NCBI RefSeq assembly: GCF_039536325.1
Contig: NZ_BAAAYO010000014.1
Coordinates: 383,203-447,202 of the forward strand
Direction: 5' to 3'
From: Paenibacillus_AB hodogayensis
Lineage (GTDB): Bacteria > Bacillota > Bacilli > Paenibacillales > NBRC-103111
DNA: 64,000 nucleotides
Under the pieces are notes generated by a model. The model was not told the origin of the DNA. It saw nothing but the letters and a program-made list of their open reading frames with translations, and made no database searches. Positions 35,825 to 44,047 of the stretch are shown piece after piece (position 1 is the stretch's first letter; each line of letters opens with the position of its first letter). Position numbers and translations under genes: made by a program.

Positions 35825-37272
35825 TCTCTGTCCTCCTCGGAAAGCATCAGTCGAAAGATGACGCCGGATTCTTCATTGCTCACCTCGATCTGTGCCCCAT
35901 AGCTATTTAATATGTGCCGGACGATGGAAAGGCCCAACCCAAACTGACCATTAGAGCCCGTACGATACGGCTCAAACAGGCGCTCTAGCAGTGCTGCTTC
36001 CAGTTGTGGTCCGTCATTGCGGATTTCAATGATCCGCATCAGGGAATCGTTCACAGAAGCCGTAATCGAAATCTGTTGACGGGCATAGCGAATTTGATTG
36101 TCCAGCAGATTTTCAAACACGACCTGCCATTGGTCAACATTTCCATGGATGCGCCAAGAAGGCGGTTCAACAACCCAATGAATCTCCGGCCGACGGAAGC
36201 GCAGCCGCTCCACCGTTTCTTGAACCACGTCATCGACGTTAAACCATTGGTGGGGAACCTCGCGCGAAGAAACGTACTGCAGCCTGCTAAGCGATAACAA
36301 CTCGTACACCCGCTCCATAAGCCGGTCGGTTTCCTGCAGGATGGTGTCCACGCTTCCCTCCAATGATCCTCTCGGGTAAATGCCATCTACGATGGACTGA
36401 GCATAGTTACGAACAATCATCACAGGGGTTTTTAATTCATGGGAAATATTTTGCAGCAGCGCTTGCTGCGTCTCATCTTGGCGCAGCAGCCGCTGGCGCA
36501 TTTCGTCGAAGGCATGGGACAACCTGCCGATCTCATCCCTTCGTCCCGATTCGAACGGTTCATGCCAGTTGCCCTCTGACATTCGTTTCACCTGGCGCTC
36601 CATTCGGGAGAGCGGTCTGGACAAATACCGAGCAAGCCAGATACAAGGAATCGAGCTAAGCAGCAGCAGCACGATGAGGAACAAGAGCAAATTGCGGAAC
36701 ATCGTTCCAACCATCTCATTGCGATACTCGGCCCATGCATAGGAGATCAGCACGCCGGAACCGCCATTAATGGTTTTCGAGATGGAGTAAAAAAGGGTGT
36801 GTCCCTCCACTTGGACTGAGTTCGTCTCAACTTCCTTGACTTGCACGGCCGCTTCCTGCTCCAGTCGCTTGGTTAATGTATCGGGCAAGTCCCTATCAAG
36901 GTTTAAAAAGTACGGCTTTCCTTCCACCAATATGAGATGGCCGATAATTGGCCCCCCAATGTATCCGGTCGGCTGCGTTTTTTCAAATCGCCCGGCCATG
37001 CTATCGTCTTTCGGCGCTGCTTGATCCGTTGACAGGGGCAATGCTATCTCCAAAACGCCGCCTTCCCTGAAGTTGAGCTTCGCCCCTTCCTTGCCAACGA
37101 TTTCCTGGACAAAGGTTAACTGCTGCTGAGAATCCCGAATCATCCCATAGATTTGCTCGGTAAAAAAGCTTTTTAGTAAATAGGGGAGAACCAAGGCCAC
37201 AGTCAAGAACATGCATAACAACAAAGAGGCGAAGACGAACCATATTTTGATTGCCAAAGGCCAATGTTTCAT
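35821..37272 (-). CDS. Sensor histidine kinase
   Basis: Membrane kinase of 483 residues. It has TM1 at about 9-33, an external domain of about 155 residues, TM2 at about 192-210 and HAMP at about 211-264. The dimerisation domain has phospho-acceptor H278 in NISHELKTP. The ATPase domain has an N-box (ENLLDNQIRYA) and a GLGLSIV G-box. It phosphorylates the response regulator encoded just before it. In the corrected reading frame of that gene the two overlap by four bases. The stop overlaps malF. Confidence 0.93.
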   Translation of the reverse strand: MKHWPLAIKIWFVFASLLLCMFLTVALVLPYLLKSFFTEQIYGMIRDSQQQLTFVQEIVGKEGAKLNFREGGVLEIALPLSTDQAAPKDDSMAGRFEKTQPTGYIGGPIIGHLILVEGKPYFLNLDRDLPDTLTKRLEQEAAVQVKEVETNSVQVEGHTLFYSISKTINGGSGVLISYAWAEYRNEMVGTMFRNLLLFLIVLLLLSSIPCIWLARYLSRPLSRMERQVKRMSEGNWHEPFESGRRDEIGRLSHAFDEMRQRLLRQDETQQALLQNISHELKTPVMIVRNYAQSIVDGIYPRGSLEGSVDTILQETDRLMERVYELLSLSRLQYVSSREVPHQWFNVDDVVQETVERLRFRRPEIHWVVEPPSWRIHGNVDQWQVVFENLLDNQIRYARQQISITASVNDSLMRIIEIRNDGPQLEAALLERLFEPYRTGSNGQFGLGLSIVRHILNSYGAQIEVSNEESGVIFRLMLSEEDRE

Positions 37273-37276
37273 CTTT

Positions 37277-37954
37277 TCACCAGCCTATAACCGAGGCTGT
37301 ATAGGGTTCCAGCCGCAGCTCCGGCATTTTTTTGCGTAAACGCCAAATAAGATCGTCCACTACGCGGTCTGTGCCGAAGTAATCCCGGCCCCAAACCTCA
37401 TTCAAAATGTGTTCGCGTTGCATGACCTGTCCGGCATGTGACACAAAATATAGCAATAGATCAAATTCCTTGGAAGTCAGCTCCACTTCTTGTCCCGAAT
37501 TCTCCCTCACAATGCGGGCTTGTCTATCAATCGTATAAGGCGGATATTCGACATGGGCGAGAGGCGAAGCAAATCCAGTTTGAAGTATTTTTCCGTAAAC
37601 TCGCTCCATCAGCTTGCGGACACGGATGATGAGTTCACGCGTCTGAAATGGCTTAGCCAAGTAGTCATCACTGCCCAACTCCAGGCCGTTAATCCGATCC
37701 AGATCGGAATCCCGCGCAGAAATGAAGATGACCGGGATGGACTCGTTCGCTTTCCGGATTTCGCGAATCAGTTGATAACCGTCCATGCCAGGCAGCATAA
37801 TATCGAGTATCCAAAGATGAGGCTCTTGCGCAATCGCAGTTTTGGCTTCCCCGCCATCCGTGAAGGGCACGACATTCCAGCCTTCCCGCCGCATGTATGA
37901 ACAAATAAGCTGATTTAAACTAATTTCGTCCTCTACAAGATAAATGGTATACAT
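37277..37954 (-). CDS. OmpR-family response regulator with C-terminal frameshift
   Basis: Two-component regulator of 225 residues as read. The receiver domain has acidic residues near 8-9, phospho-acceptor D51 in LDIMLPGMDG, and KPF near 102. The winged-helix output has LTSKEFDLLLYFVSHAG and VVDDLIWRLRKK. The last codons read EPYTASVIGW, which does not fit the family. One extra base at about 37307 would give LETLYSLGYRLVKR, the normal ending, with a stop overlapping the kinase ATG. So this copy has a one-base deletion, real or a sequencing error. Confidence 0.88.
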   Translation of the reverse strand: MYTIYLVEDEISLNQLICSYMRREGWNVVPFTDGGEAKTAIAQEPHLWILDIMLPGMDGYQLIREIRKANESIPVIFISARDSDLDRINGLELGSDDYLAKPFQTRELIIRVRKLMERVYGKILQTGFASPLAHVEYPPYTIDRQARIVRENSGQEVELTSKEFDLLLYFVSHAGQVMQREHILNEVWGRDYFGTDRVVDDLIWRLRKKMPELRLEPYTASVIGW

Positions 37955-38105
37955 GATGATCTCCCCTTAATGTGGGTTCGTTACCAATTTATCAAAACAT
38001 TTTGGCAGAAATATCTTAGAATTATCTGAAATTGTCTGAGTGGATATGAAGCGAACGCCCGCGCATGAACGAACCGACTTTGAGAATTTGTTGCCGACAG
38101 CAAAA

Positions 38106-38136
38106 ATCCCGTCCGGCAAATAGTGCGGATCGGGAT
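38106..38136 (-). terminator. Rho-independent terminator of the MFS gene
   Basis: ATCCCG and CGGGAT arms with inner CCG/CGG pairing. On the minus strand the stem is followed by TTTTTG. It lies about 70 bases after the MFS stop at 38204. The rest of the 37955-38203 gap shows no gene. Confidence 0.65.
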
Positions 38137-38203
38137 CGCTTGTTGTACACTTTTCGGTATAACGAATCATTCTTTGTCCTGCTATATGGTGCATTTAAGT
38201 GTC

Positions 38204-39355
38204 TTAATCATTACGCTTTAATATAGAAATCACTGCAAATACAGTAGCAAGTATGACGACTAAACCGCCAACCCAGCCAATCGACGATAAGGCTAACCGC
38301 TCTACTACCACTCCGCCCAAAGCTGCACCCAGGGCAACGCCAAGGTGGAAGGCGGATGAGTTCAAGCTCAGTATAATGTCGGTTGATTGGGGAGCCATAG
38401 TTACCAGGTAGAACTGTTGTGCAGGAGCAGTTGTCCAAGCTCCAAGCATCCAGAGTGCAAGAATAAACATGGCTCCTACAAAAGTAACCGCAGCGATCGG
38501 GAGGAAGAACAAGGCAATCCCATGAATCAATAGACTGACAATCAGTGTGGGAGCTATTCCCCATTTATCAGCGCCGTAGCCTCCAACACGAGCTCCAGCA
38601 ACGGCCATTAAACCCATGCCAAGCAAGACGAGACTAATGGTATTGCTATTGAGGCCAGCATTCTCGCGTAGTAGCGGCGCAATGTATGTGGAAACAACGG
38701 AATAACCGGTAATAAAAAACAAGGAAGCTAACAAGCCGCTGATTACTTTGAAATCTTTGAGAACAGCCAATTGCTTGGATAAAGGAATCGTTTCTTGTCC
38801 AGACATTTCAGGTATTGCTTTTACAATCGCAATAATAGGAATGAAGGTGATCATTCCAAGAATCGCGAAGATCCAGCGCCACCCCATATATTCACCGATT
38901 AAGGTTCCAACAGGAAGGCCGACAACGAGCGCAAGACTCGTACCCATCAAGATCGTGCCAATCGCACTTCCTCTTTTCTCTGGAGGAGCAATTTGTGCGG
39001 CGATCCCCAAAGCCACTACCGCGAACACCCCCGCGCTCACACCCAAAATAGCACGGGATATCATCAATATAGTAAAGTTAGGGCTCAGGACAGCGATGAC
39101 ATTACCGATAAGGAAGATAAGAAGTGCCAGGAACAGCAGCTTTTTCCGATCTATTTTTGAAGTGAGTGCGATCAGAATCGGCGTTCCTACCGCGTAGGCT
39201 ATAGAATACATGGCAACCAATTGTCCAGCCAAGCCAATAGAGACATTTATATCAGTGGCAACCATGTCCAGAATACCTGTAATAATGGATTCGGCCGTAC
39301 CGACCACGGTTGCGCCCAATGCAAGCAAGTAAATAATCCAGTTGTAGTTCTTCAT
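38204..39355 (-). CDS. MFS transporter, DHA1 family (AraJ/YdhP-like)
   Basis: Drug/solute exporter of 383 residues with 12 predicted TM segments. It has the N-terminal ATVVGTAESIITGILDMVATD with the DHA1-typical early acidic residue, the loop 2-3 motif-A equivalent LTSKIDRKKLL, and motif C-like GTILMGTSLALVVGLPVGTLIG. Family members include arabinose, purine and drug efflux pumps. The promoter region upstream carries two copies of a 17-base palindromic site also found before the neighbouring TetR gene, so that TetR protein probably controls it. Confidence 0.9.
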   Translation of the reverse strand: MKNYNWIIYLLALGATVVGTAESIITGILDMVATDINVSIGLAGQLVAMYSIAYAVGTPILIALTSKIDRKKLLFLALLIFLIGNVIAVLSPNFTILMISRAILGVSAGVFAVVALGIAAQIAPPEKRGSAIGTILMGTSLALVVGLPVGTLIGEYMGWRWIFAILGMITFIPIIAIVKAIPEMSGQETIPLSKQLAVLKDFKVISGLLASLFFITGYSVVSTYIAPLLRENAGLNSNTISLVLLGMGLMAVAGARVGGYGADKWGIAPTLIVSLLIHGIALFFLPIAAVTFVGAMFILALWMLGAWTTAPAQQFYLVTMAPQSTDIILSLNSSAFHLGVALGAALGGVVVERLALSSIGWVGGLVVILATVFAVISILKRND

Positions 39356-39487
39356 GTAAGAATTGTTCCCCTTTGTGTCGAATCTATTGTTTGAAAGCTA
39401 GTTTCTTCTTTTGGATTACCTCTCCCCCTACGAGAATCCGGACCTTGAAAATTCGATTGCAAAAATGAAAACCACCCCCTAAAATTT

Positions 39488-39504
39488 ATCGAACGATCGA
39501 TCAA
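39488..39504. promoter_or_regulatory. TetR operator copy 1
   Basis: ATCGAACGATCGATCAA, identical to 39522-39538 and 40147-40163. It contains the self-complementary core GATCGATC/CGATCG and lies upstream of the MFS gene. Confidence 0.65.
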
Positions 39505-39521
39505 AATACGTTAAAAAATAT

Positions 39522-39538
39522 ATCGAACGATCGATCAA
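39522..39538. promoter_or_regulatory. TetR operator copy 2
   Basis: Exact repeat of 39488-39504, 34 bases away, between the TetR stop and the MFS start. Confidence 0.65.
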
Positions 39539-39561
39539 TTTAAATGAAATGAAAGAGCTGA

Positions 39562-40134
39562 TTATACTTTAATAGCATCCCAGCTCATTTGAATCATTTT
39601 CTCAATATTTATTGAACTGAACTCATACGTCCCGTTTAAATACTCTTTTCCCATTTCGACAAAAGGCATACAGGAGTATGTAACCAATAGATTCGTTTCC
39701 AAATCCTTAAACAAGCCTTCTTTAATTCCCCTTTCAAACAAAGGGTACATCGGCTTAAACACGCCGCCATTTTGATCCTTGCAGTTTTTACGTATAAAGG
39801 GTGAGCCGATAAACTGTTCCATTAACAAAAAACTGTCCTTATGATGTAAGATATAATTTGAATAATTTCGCAGAATATTCTCAAACCCCGCTTTTACGGG
39901 CGTACTCTCTGTTACACCATGGAACATGAGCTGGTGCATTTGATCCTTGAGCAGAAAATACAATTTGATCAGCATATCCTCTTTGCTTTCAAAATAAAAA
40001 TAAATGATCGAAGAAGAGATATTCGCCCTTTTAGCAATTTTGGATATGGAAATTTCAGAAAGGCCGCTTTCATTGAGAAGCTCAATCGTAGCCTGATAAA
40101 TAAGGTTCACTTTGCTTTCCGATTTAGTTTTCAT
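39562..40134 (-). CDS. TetR-family regulator
   Basis: Regulator of 190 residues. The HTH is LIYQATIELLNESGLSEISISKIAKRANISSSIIYFYFESKEDMLIKLY (about 9-57), a typical TetR N-terminus. The C-terminal ligand domain (about 65-190) is not assignable to an inducer. The ATG at 40134 is preferred over a TTG at 40140. An operator copy lies only 13 bases upstream, so it likely represses itself by covering its own promoter/start. Two more copies lie between it and the MFS exporter downstream. Confidence 0.9.
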   Translation of the reverse strand: MKTKSESKVNLIYQATIELLNESGLSEISISKIAKRANISSSIIYFYFESKEDMLIKLYFLLKDQMHQLMFHGVTESTPVKAGFENILRNYSNYILHHKDSFLLMEQFIGSPFIRKNCKDQNGGVFKPMYPLFERGIKEGLFKDLETNLLVTYSCMPFVEMGKEYLNGTYEFSSINIEKMIQMSWDAIKV

Positions 40135-40146
40135 TCTCAAAATATA

Positions 40147-40163
40147 ATCGAACGATCGATCAA
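40147..40163. promoter_or_regulatory. TetR operator copy 3 (autoregulatory)
   Basis: Third identical copy of ATCGAACGATCGATCAA, directly before the TetR start codon. Confidence 0.65.
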
Positions 40164-40190
40164 TGTCAATAAACGATCTGACTTTTGCAT

Positions 40191-41192
40191 TTAGAATAAC
40201 GATCTTGCTTTTTCTTTAATACGATTTATAATCATTTGTCCCTTGTTTACTTCTGTAAGCGTAATGTCCCACATCACGACATTGGTAGTCGGATTTGGGT
40301 CATCATTCCTTAATTTAATGGTAAGTTCATTTGCTCCGTTTAAAGGGATTTGAAACGTAAGCTGATTCGATTCACTGTTAGCCGATAAACCCAATGAATA
40401 AATTTCGTTGCCATCTGCAATAAACATGATGTCACTTCTCTCATTGCTTGCACTGTTGATGACATCATCTGGTATTGCGGCATTGCCTGCTATTCTTGTA
40501 TATTTGCCATTTAAAAGATACGTAAACTCGTTAGTTCTTGTATTTTTTCTACTGTATACATTGATTTGAGGCTCCACTTTTTTTCGGGTTGAAGTAAAGC
40601 TTAAGAGGGTTTCATCCCACAGCACAGACCCATCTTTTAAGGCAAGTTCATTCAGGGCTACGACTTCACCGCCTCCCTTTTCCAAATAATCATTAATACC
40701 ACCAACAATAGCAATGACTCCAATCGAAAGTACAATGGCCGTTAAGACGATTCGATAGATCCCTTTACATTTATCACGATCACGGCGCACTAACCGCTGT
40801 GCCCAAAATCCTACCGCCGCCCCTAATGTATTAATTATGATATCGTCAATATCAAAGGATCCTAAACGGGAAAGCATTTGTACAATTTCAAGGATCGTAA
40901 TAGACAGAACAAATAAGGTTATAAATCGAATGAACTGACAACGATACAGAAGTGGGATGACCATTCCAAAAGGGATGAATGCTACAAAGTTGCCCAACTC
41001 AAAAAACCAAAGTCGAAAGTCCTTTCCCATTGGAAAGTGTAAAGGAATCCCTTCAGGTATTAGACTGTATCGCATGCTAGCATTTTGAAGAAAAGAAGCT
41101 CTGTTGAAGCCTATATACATAAAATAGAAGGTCAAAATGGTGTATAAGGCTAACAGTATTAGGGTGATTTTTCGTAGCTTTCCTTGATACAT
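40191..41192 (-). CDS. VanZ-family membrane protein
   Basis: Membrane protein of 333 residues. The N-terminal half has about five TM segments with the VanZ pattern (FELGNFVAFIPFGMVIPLLY, then SRLGSFDIDDIIINTLGAAVGFW). The C-terminal half (about 165-333) is an external beta-rich domain not found in short VanZ proteins. VanZ itself raises teicoplanin resistance by an unclear route. AAAGGATG precedes the ATG. A site shared with the TetR gene at 41.5 kb lies about 250 bases upstream. Confidence 0.85.
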   Translation of the reverse strand: MYQGKLRKITLILLALYTILTFYFMYIGFNRASFLQNASMRYSLIPEGIPLHFPMGKDFRLWFFELGNFVAFIPFGMVIPLLYRCQFIRFITLFVLSITILEIVQMLSRLGSFDIDDIIINTLGAAVGFWAQRLVRRDRDKCKGIYRIVLTAIVLSIGVIAIVGGINDYLEKGGGEVVALNELALKDGSVLWDETLLSFTSTRKKVEPQINVYSRKNTRTNEFTYLLNGKYTRIAGNAAIPDDVINSASNERSDIMFIADGNEIYSLGLSANSESNQLTFQIPLNGANELTIKLRNDDPNPTTNVVMWDITLTEVNKGQMIINRIKEKARSLF

Positions 41193-41439
41193 AATTACAT
41201 CCTTTCATTTCTGCAAGCGACAGAGATACGTCCAATTCATTTTCGAATCGTTGCTACTTGGAGATATACATGTACAACTACGTACGATACATTTTAGAGG
41301 ACAAAAATAAAATATATGTTAATCTTCTCTTAATTTTTTCTAATGATTGCCTTTGCTCCGATAGGAAGAGTTTGCTCCTGAATGACTCCTGCACCCGGGA
41401 TATCACTCCCATCAATGGAAACGACCCGCAGATAGATAT

Positions 41440-41455
41440 TGATTAATCAATTACT
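41440..41455. promoter_or_regulatory. TetR operator-like site upstream of vanZ-like gene
   Basis: TGATTAATCAATTACT is an exact inverted copy of 42025-42040. The core TTGATTAATCAA is palindromic. The two copies flank the TetR gene, this one on the vanZ side. Confidence 0.55.
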
Positions 41456-41464
41456 TTTGTTGCA

Positions 41465-41495
41465 AAATAAATAACCCTCGGACGGTTATTTATTT
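41465..41495. terminator. Rho-independent terminator overlapping TetR stop
   Basis: AAATAAATAACC pairs perfectly with GGTTATTTATTT around a 7-base loop. The stem includes the TetR stop codon. It is AT-rich and could work in both directions. Confidence 0.7.
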
Positions 41496-42007
41496 TTGTT
41501 GAACGCAAACAGCTCGGGAAGATCCAAAAAGTACGAAATGTTGCACATCATGCCCATCGCGATAAAAGTCGTTGCGTTTTTTTCTGCATCGGGTATGCCT
41601 GCTGCTTTAAACTCTTCCAGGACATAAGCTCTGATGCGGGATAACCCCTCTTTGGTTGCCGTCCGGATTGTTTCTTCAGTGATGCCAATACCGATCACCT
41701 GCAAAGCGATCTCATTGGGATATTGGACCGACAATTCTTCATAGGCTTTGGTCATGTCGTTGTCCAGTTGCTCCGGACTCGACTCGACATTTTTAAACGC
41801 TTGGAGGATCCGGTCAAACGCTCGATTCAAAACGGCGATGAACAGTTCCTCCTTCGTCGTAAAGAAACGAAACACATACGGTTGAGAAATCCCGGCTTTC
41901 TCTGCGATAAGGGCTGTCGTGGTGTTATAGTATCCGCGCTCGGCGAATACCTCCAAACCTGCCTCAAGGATTTCCTCCTTGCGGTCCTGTCCTTTCGACC
42001 TAACCAT
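41486..42007 (-). CDS. TetR-family regulator
   Basis: Regulator of 173 residues. HTH at about 8-56: KEEILEAGLEVFAERGYYNTTTALIAEKAGISQPYVFRFFTTKEELFIAVL. The C-terminal domain is short and ends in FNKNK inside a terminator stem. AAAGGAG precedes the ATG. A palindromic site (AGTAATTGATTAATCA) lies 18 bases upstream, and an inverted copy lies past the gene toward the VanZ gene. A c-di-GMP riboswitch aptamer lies about 180 bases upstream on the same strand. Confidence 0.9.
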   Translation of the reverse strand: MVRSKGQDRKEEILEAGLEVFAERGYYNTTTALIAEKAGISQPYVFRFFTTKEELFIAVLNRAFDRILQAFKNVESSPEQLDNDMTKAYEELSVQYPNEIALQVIGIGITEETIRTATKEGLSRIRAYVLEEFKAAGIPDAEKNATTFIAMGMMCNISYFLDLPELFAFNKNK

Positions 42008-42024
42008 AGCAAGCTCCTTTCGTT

Positions 42025-42040
42025 AGTAATTGATTAATCA
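42025..42040. promoter_or_regulatory. TetR operator-like site (autoregulatory)
   Basis: AGTAATTGATTAATCA just before the TetR ribosome site, with an exact inverted copy at 41440-41455. Confidence 0.55.
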
Positions 42041-42155
42041 CATTATACCCGTCGTTCAGCCCCAACACAAGGGGCGAGCTCGTATGTTGGTCGATCTATC
42101 TGGTCATCCAGATGCAAGTCAATCAAATTGCAACGCTTATGCTTGGGATATAACA

Positions 42156-42179
42156 AAACACGACCTATAGGCCGTGTTT
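42156..42179 (-). terminator. Terminator hairpin following the riboswitch aptamer
   Basis: AAACACG and CGTGTTT arms enclose a self-complementary CCTATAGG with one G-T pair, so the whole 24 bases can fold. On the minus strand it is followed by TGTTATAT. It lies ten bases after the c-di-GMP aptamer and is the likely expression platform. Confidence 0.6.
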
Positions 42180-42188
42180 GGCAAATTA

Positions 42189-42266
42189 GGTAGCCCGGCA
42201 GTCATCACTTTAATAGTGAGAAGATCCGTGGCTTGGCGTCACTGCCTTACGGTCAGTTTTGCCACC
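42189..42266 (-). ncRNA. Cyclic di-GMP-I (GEMM-I) riboswitch aptamer
   Basis: Read on the minus strand, P1 pairs GGTGGC with GCTACC (six pairs, one G-U). The P1b arm is capped by a GTAA (GNRA) tetraloop between ACTGACC and GGCAGT. Next comes GACGCCAAGCC, the conserved ligand-binding/receptor strand (consensus GACGCAAAGCC), then ACGG and the closing GCCGGGCTACC. These match the c-di-GMP-I class closely. It starts 27 bases after the MFS stop codon and precedes a terminator hairpin and the TetR gene. Confidence 0.85.
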
Positions 42267-42292
42267 TTCATAGTTACTCCCACTGTGAATAG

Positions 42293-43819
42293 CTACAACA
42301 GGGTTCCTTCCTTGACTTGCGACCGTTCAGAATCCTTCCTGGGGAGAAAAATCAAGGATAGAATGACACCGACACATGCGATCCCTGCACAAACCAACAA
42401 CATGGAGCCCATGCCAGTAATAAAGGCATTTCTGACGGCATGAAGCAGCGAGTCCGACTGCATTTGGTTAGCTACCGCTACACCGACAGATACACCATGT
42501 TCAACCTTTTCTACGACATCTGCCGAAAAGGAGGGAAGGTCAAGATTCTTCATGTAGATATTATTGATGATGGTTCCCAGAATAGCGATACCGATCGTTC
42601 CGCCAACTTGTCTCAATGCCATAATCAAAGCAGAACCGACTCCGCTTCGTTCGGCAGATAAAGCACCAAGGGCCGCATCCATGGATGTGGGAAGGGAAAG
42701 CCCGAGGCCAATACCTGTAATCGCGATCCAAAAGGCAACGAATAGGTAAGAACTTTCCAGGCCGGTCAGTGATCCGACGGAAATCCCGATCGCCATAACC
42801 AAGAAGCCAAGTGCGACAAGATATTTTCTCCCCAGCTTCTCTGCGATACTGTCGGCAACCTGAGCGCCTACAATTAAGCCGCCAACTAAGGGCAGAAGCC
42901 GTAGGCCGGTTCCCAGTGTGTCGGAACCTTGAATAGCCTGAAAAAACAGCGGCAGCGAAAAGAGCAATCCAAACATAGCGAAATTCACAACCGTTGACAA
43001 AATAGTTCCCCATGTAAAGCTTGAAGAACGGAATAACGAGAGCTGGATGAGCGGATGCTTCGTTTGGTGTTGCCATACAATAAACCCGATCAGGATAACA
43101 AGTCCAATCAAGAACGTAGTCACTACGGATGAATGTGTTAAGCTTGTTTCTCCGGCTTTAATAAAAGCATAAGTAATGGCGCCCAGACCAATACCGGATG
43201 TTAGGATGCCCAAATAATCAATTTTTGGTGCATCGGCACTTCGCGACTCCGGCATAAGAAATGCAATGGAAAATAGACCCACAATAACAAATGGAACGTT
43301 AATCAGGAATACGGATCCCCATTCAAAATGCTTTAACAGCAGCCCCCCGACGATCGGCCCCAATGGAATTCCTATCATATTAACAGTTCCCCACAGCATC
43401 ATGGCCCTTGTACGTTCTTTCCCTTCAAATAAAACGGGAACGATTGACATGGATAGCGGCATTAAAAATGCCGATCCCAGCCCCAAAACAACACGCATGG
43501 AAATGAGCATTTCAGGAGACGTTGAATATGCACATCCGATCGAGCCAATTCCAAAGATCACCAATGCGATGATGAGCAGCTTTTTTCGACCAAACCGATC
43601 GCCGAGCAAGCCGGCCGGCAACAATAATATAGCCAATGTAAGGTTAAAAGCATTGGCAAACCATTGCAGTTCACTGGTTGTGGCATTTAAAGCAGTCGCC
43701 AACGTAGGCAATGCCACATTCAAAATTGTCATGTCGAGCGCCACCGTAAATAGTGCACAACATAATGCCGCGAGAATCCACCATCTTTTATTATTCTTGT
43801 TCATATCCATTTCATTCAC
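42293..43819 (-). CDS. MFS transporter, DHA2 family (EmrB/QacA-like)
   Basis: Drug:proton antiporter of 508 residues with 14 predicted TM segments. It has the early LDMTILNVALPTLATAL (the DHA2 motif D1 with LDxTIVNVALP), motif A in GLLGDRFGRKKLLI, and motif C in GIPLGPIVGGLLL. It resembles LfrA/SmvA/QacA pumps for cationic drugs. AAGGATG precedes the ATG at good spacing. A TetR gene starts divergently 220 bases away, with a palindrome between them. Its transcript runs toward a c-di-GMP riboswitch. Confidence 0.93.
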   Translation of the reverse strand: MNEMDMNKNNKRWWILAALCCALFTVALDMTILNVALPTLATALNATTSELQWFANAFNLTLAILLLPAGLLGDRFGRKKLLIIALVIFGIGSIGCAYSTSPEMLISMRVVLGLGSAFLMPLSMSIVPVLFEGKERTRAMMLWGTVNMIGIPLGPIVGGLLLKHFEWGSVFLINVPFVIVGLFSIAFLMPESRSADAPKIDYLGILTSGIGLGAITYAFIKAGETSLTHSSVVTTFLIGLVILIGFIVWQHQTKHPLIQLSLFRSSSFTWGTILSTVVNFAMFGLLFSLPLFFQAIQGSDTLGTGLRLLPLVGGLIVGAQVADSIAEKLGRKYLVALGFLVMAIGISVGSLTGLESSYLFVAFWIAITGIGLGLSLPTSMDAALGALSAERSGVGSALIMALRQVGGTIGIAILGTIINNIYMKNLDLPSFSADVVEKVEHGVSVGVAVANQMQSDSLLHAVRNAFITGMGSMLLVCAGIACVGVILSLIFLPRKDSERSQVKEGTLL

Positions 43820-43942
43820 CCATCCTTCTTACGAAATGAAGATACCCTTACCATGGTGTAACTCTTAACGCCATTAAATCCCGTTTACTTTCGTACATTT
43901 GTCATGTTTTTTAGACAGTTGAGTTTATCTCACCTCATTTTA

Positions 43943-43964
43943 AGGTACGGTACGTATCGTTACT
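43943..43964. promoter_or_regulatory. Imperfect palindrome, candidate TetR operator
   Basis: AGGTACGGTAC and GTATCGTTACT match at 8 of 11 inverted positions. It lies in the divergent region between the MFS and TetR genes. Confidence 0.45.
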
Positions 43965-44047
43965 TTCTCATTATGATATATGGTTTTCATTCAAAATGCA
44001 ATACAATATGTAGAGAGAAGCATTGGATCACGAAAGGATGAATGGAT

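Noticed and set aside
37967..38194. 75-codon minus-strand frame
   Set aside because: It runs through the MFS terminator hairpin and has no ribosome site.
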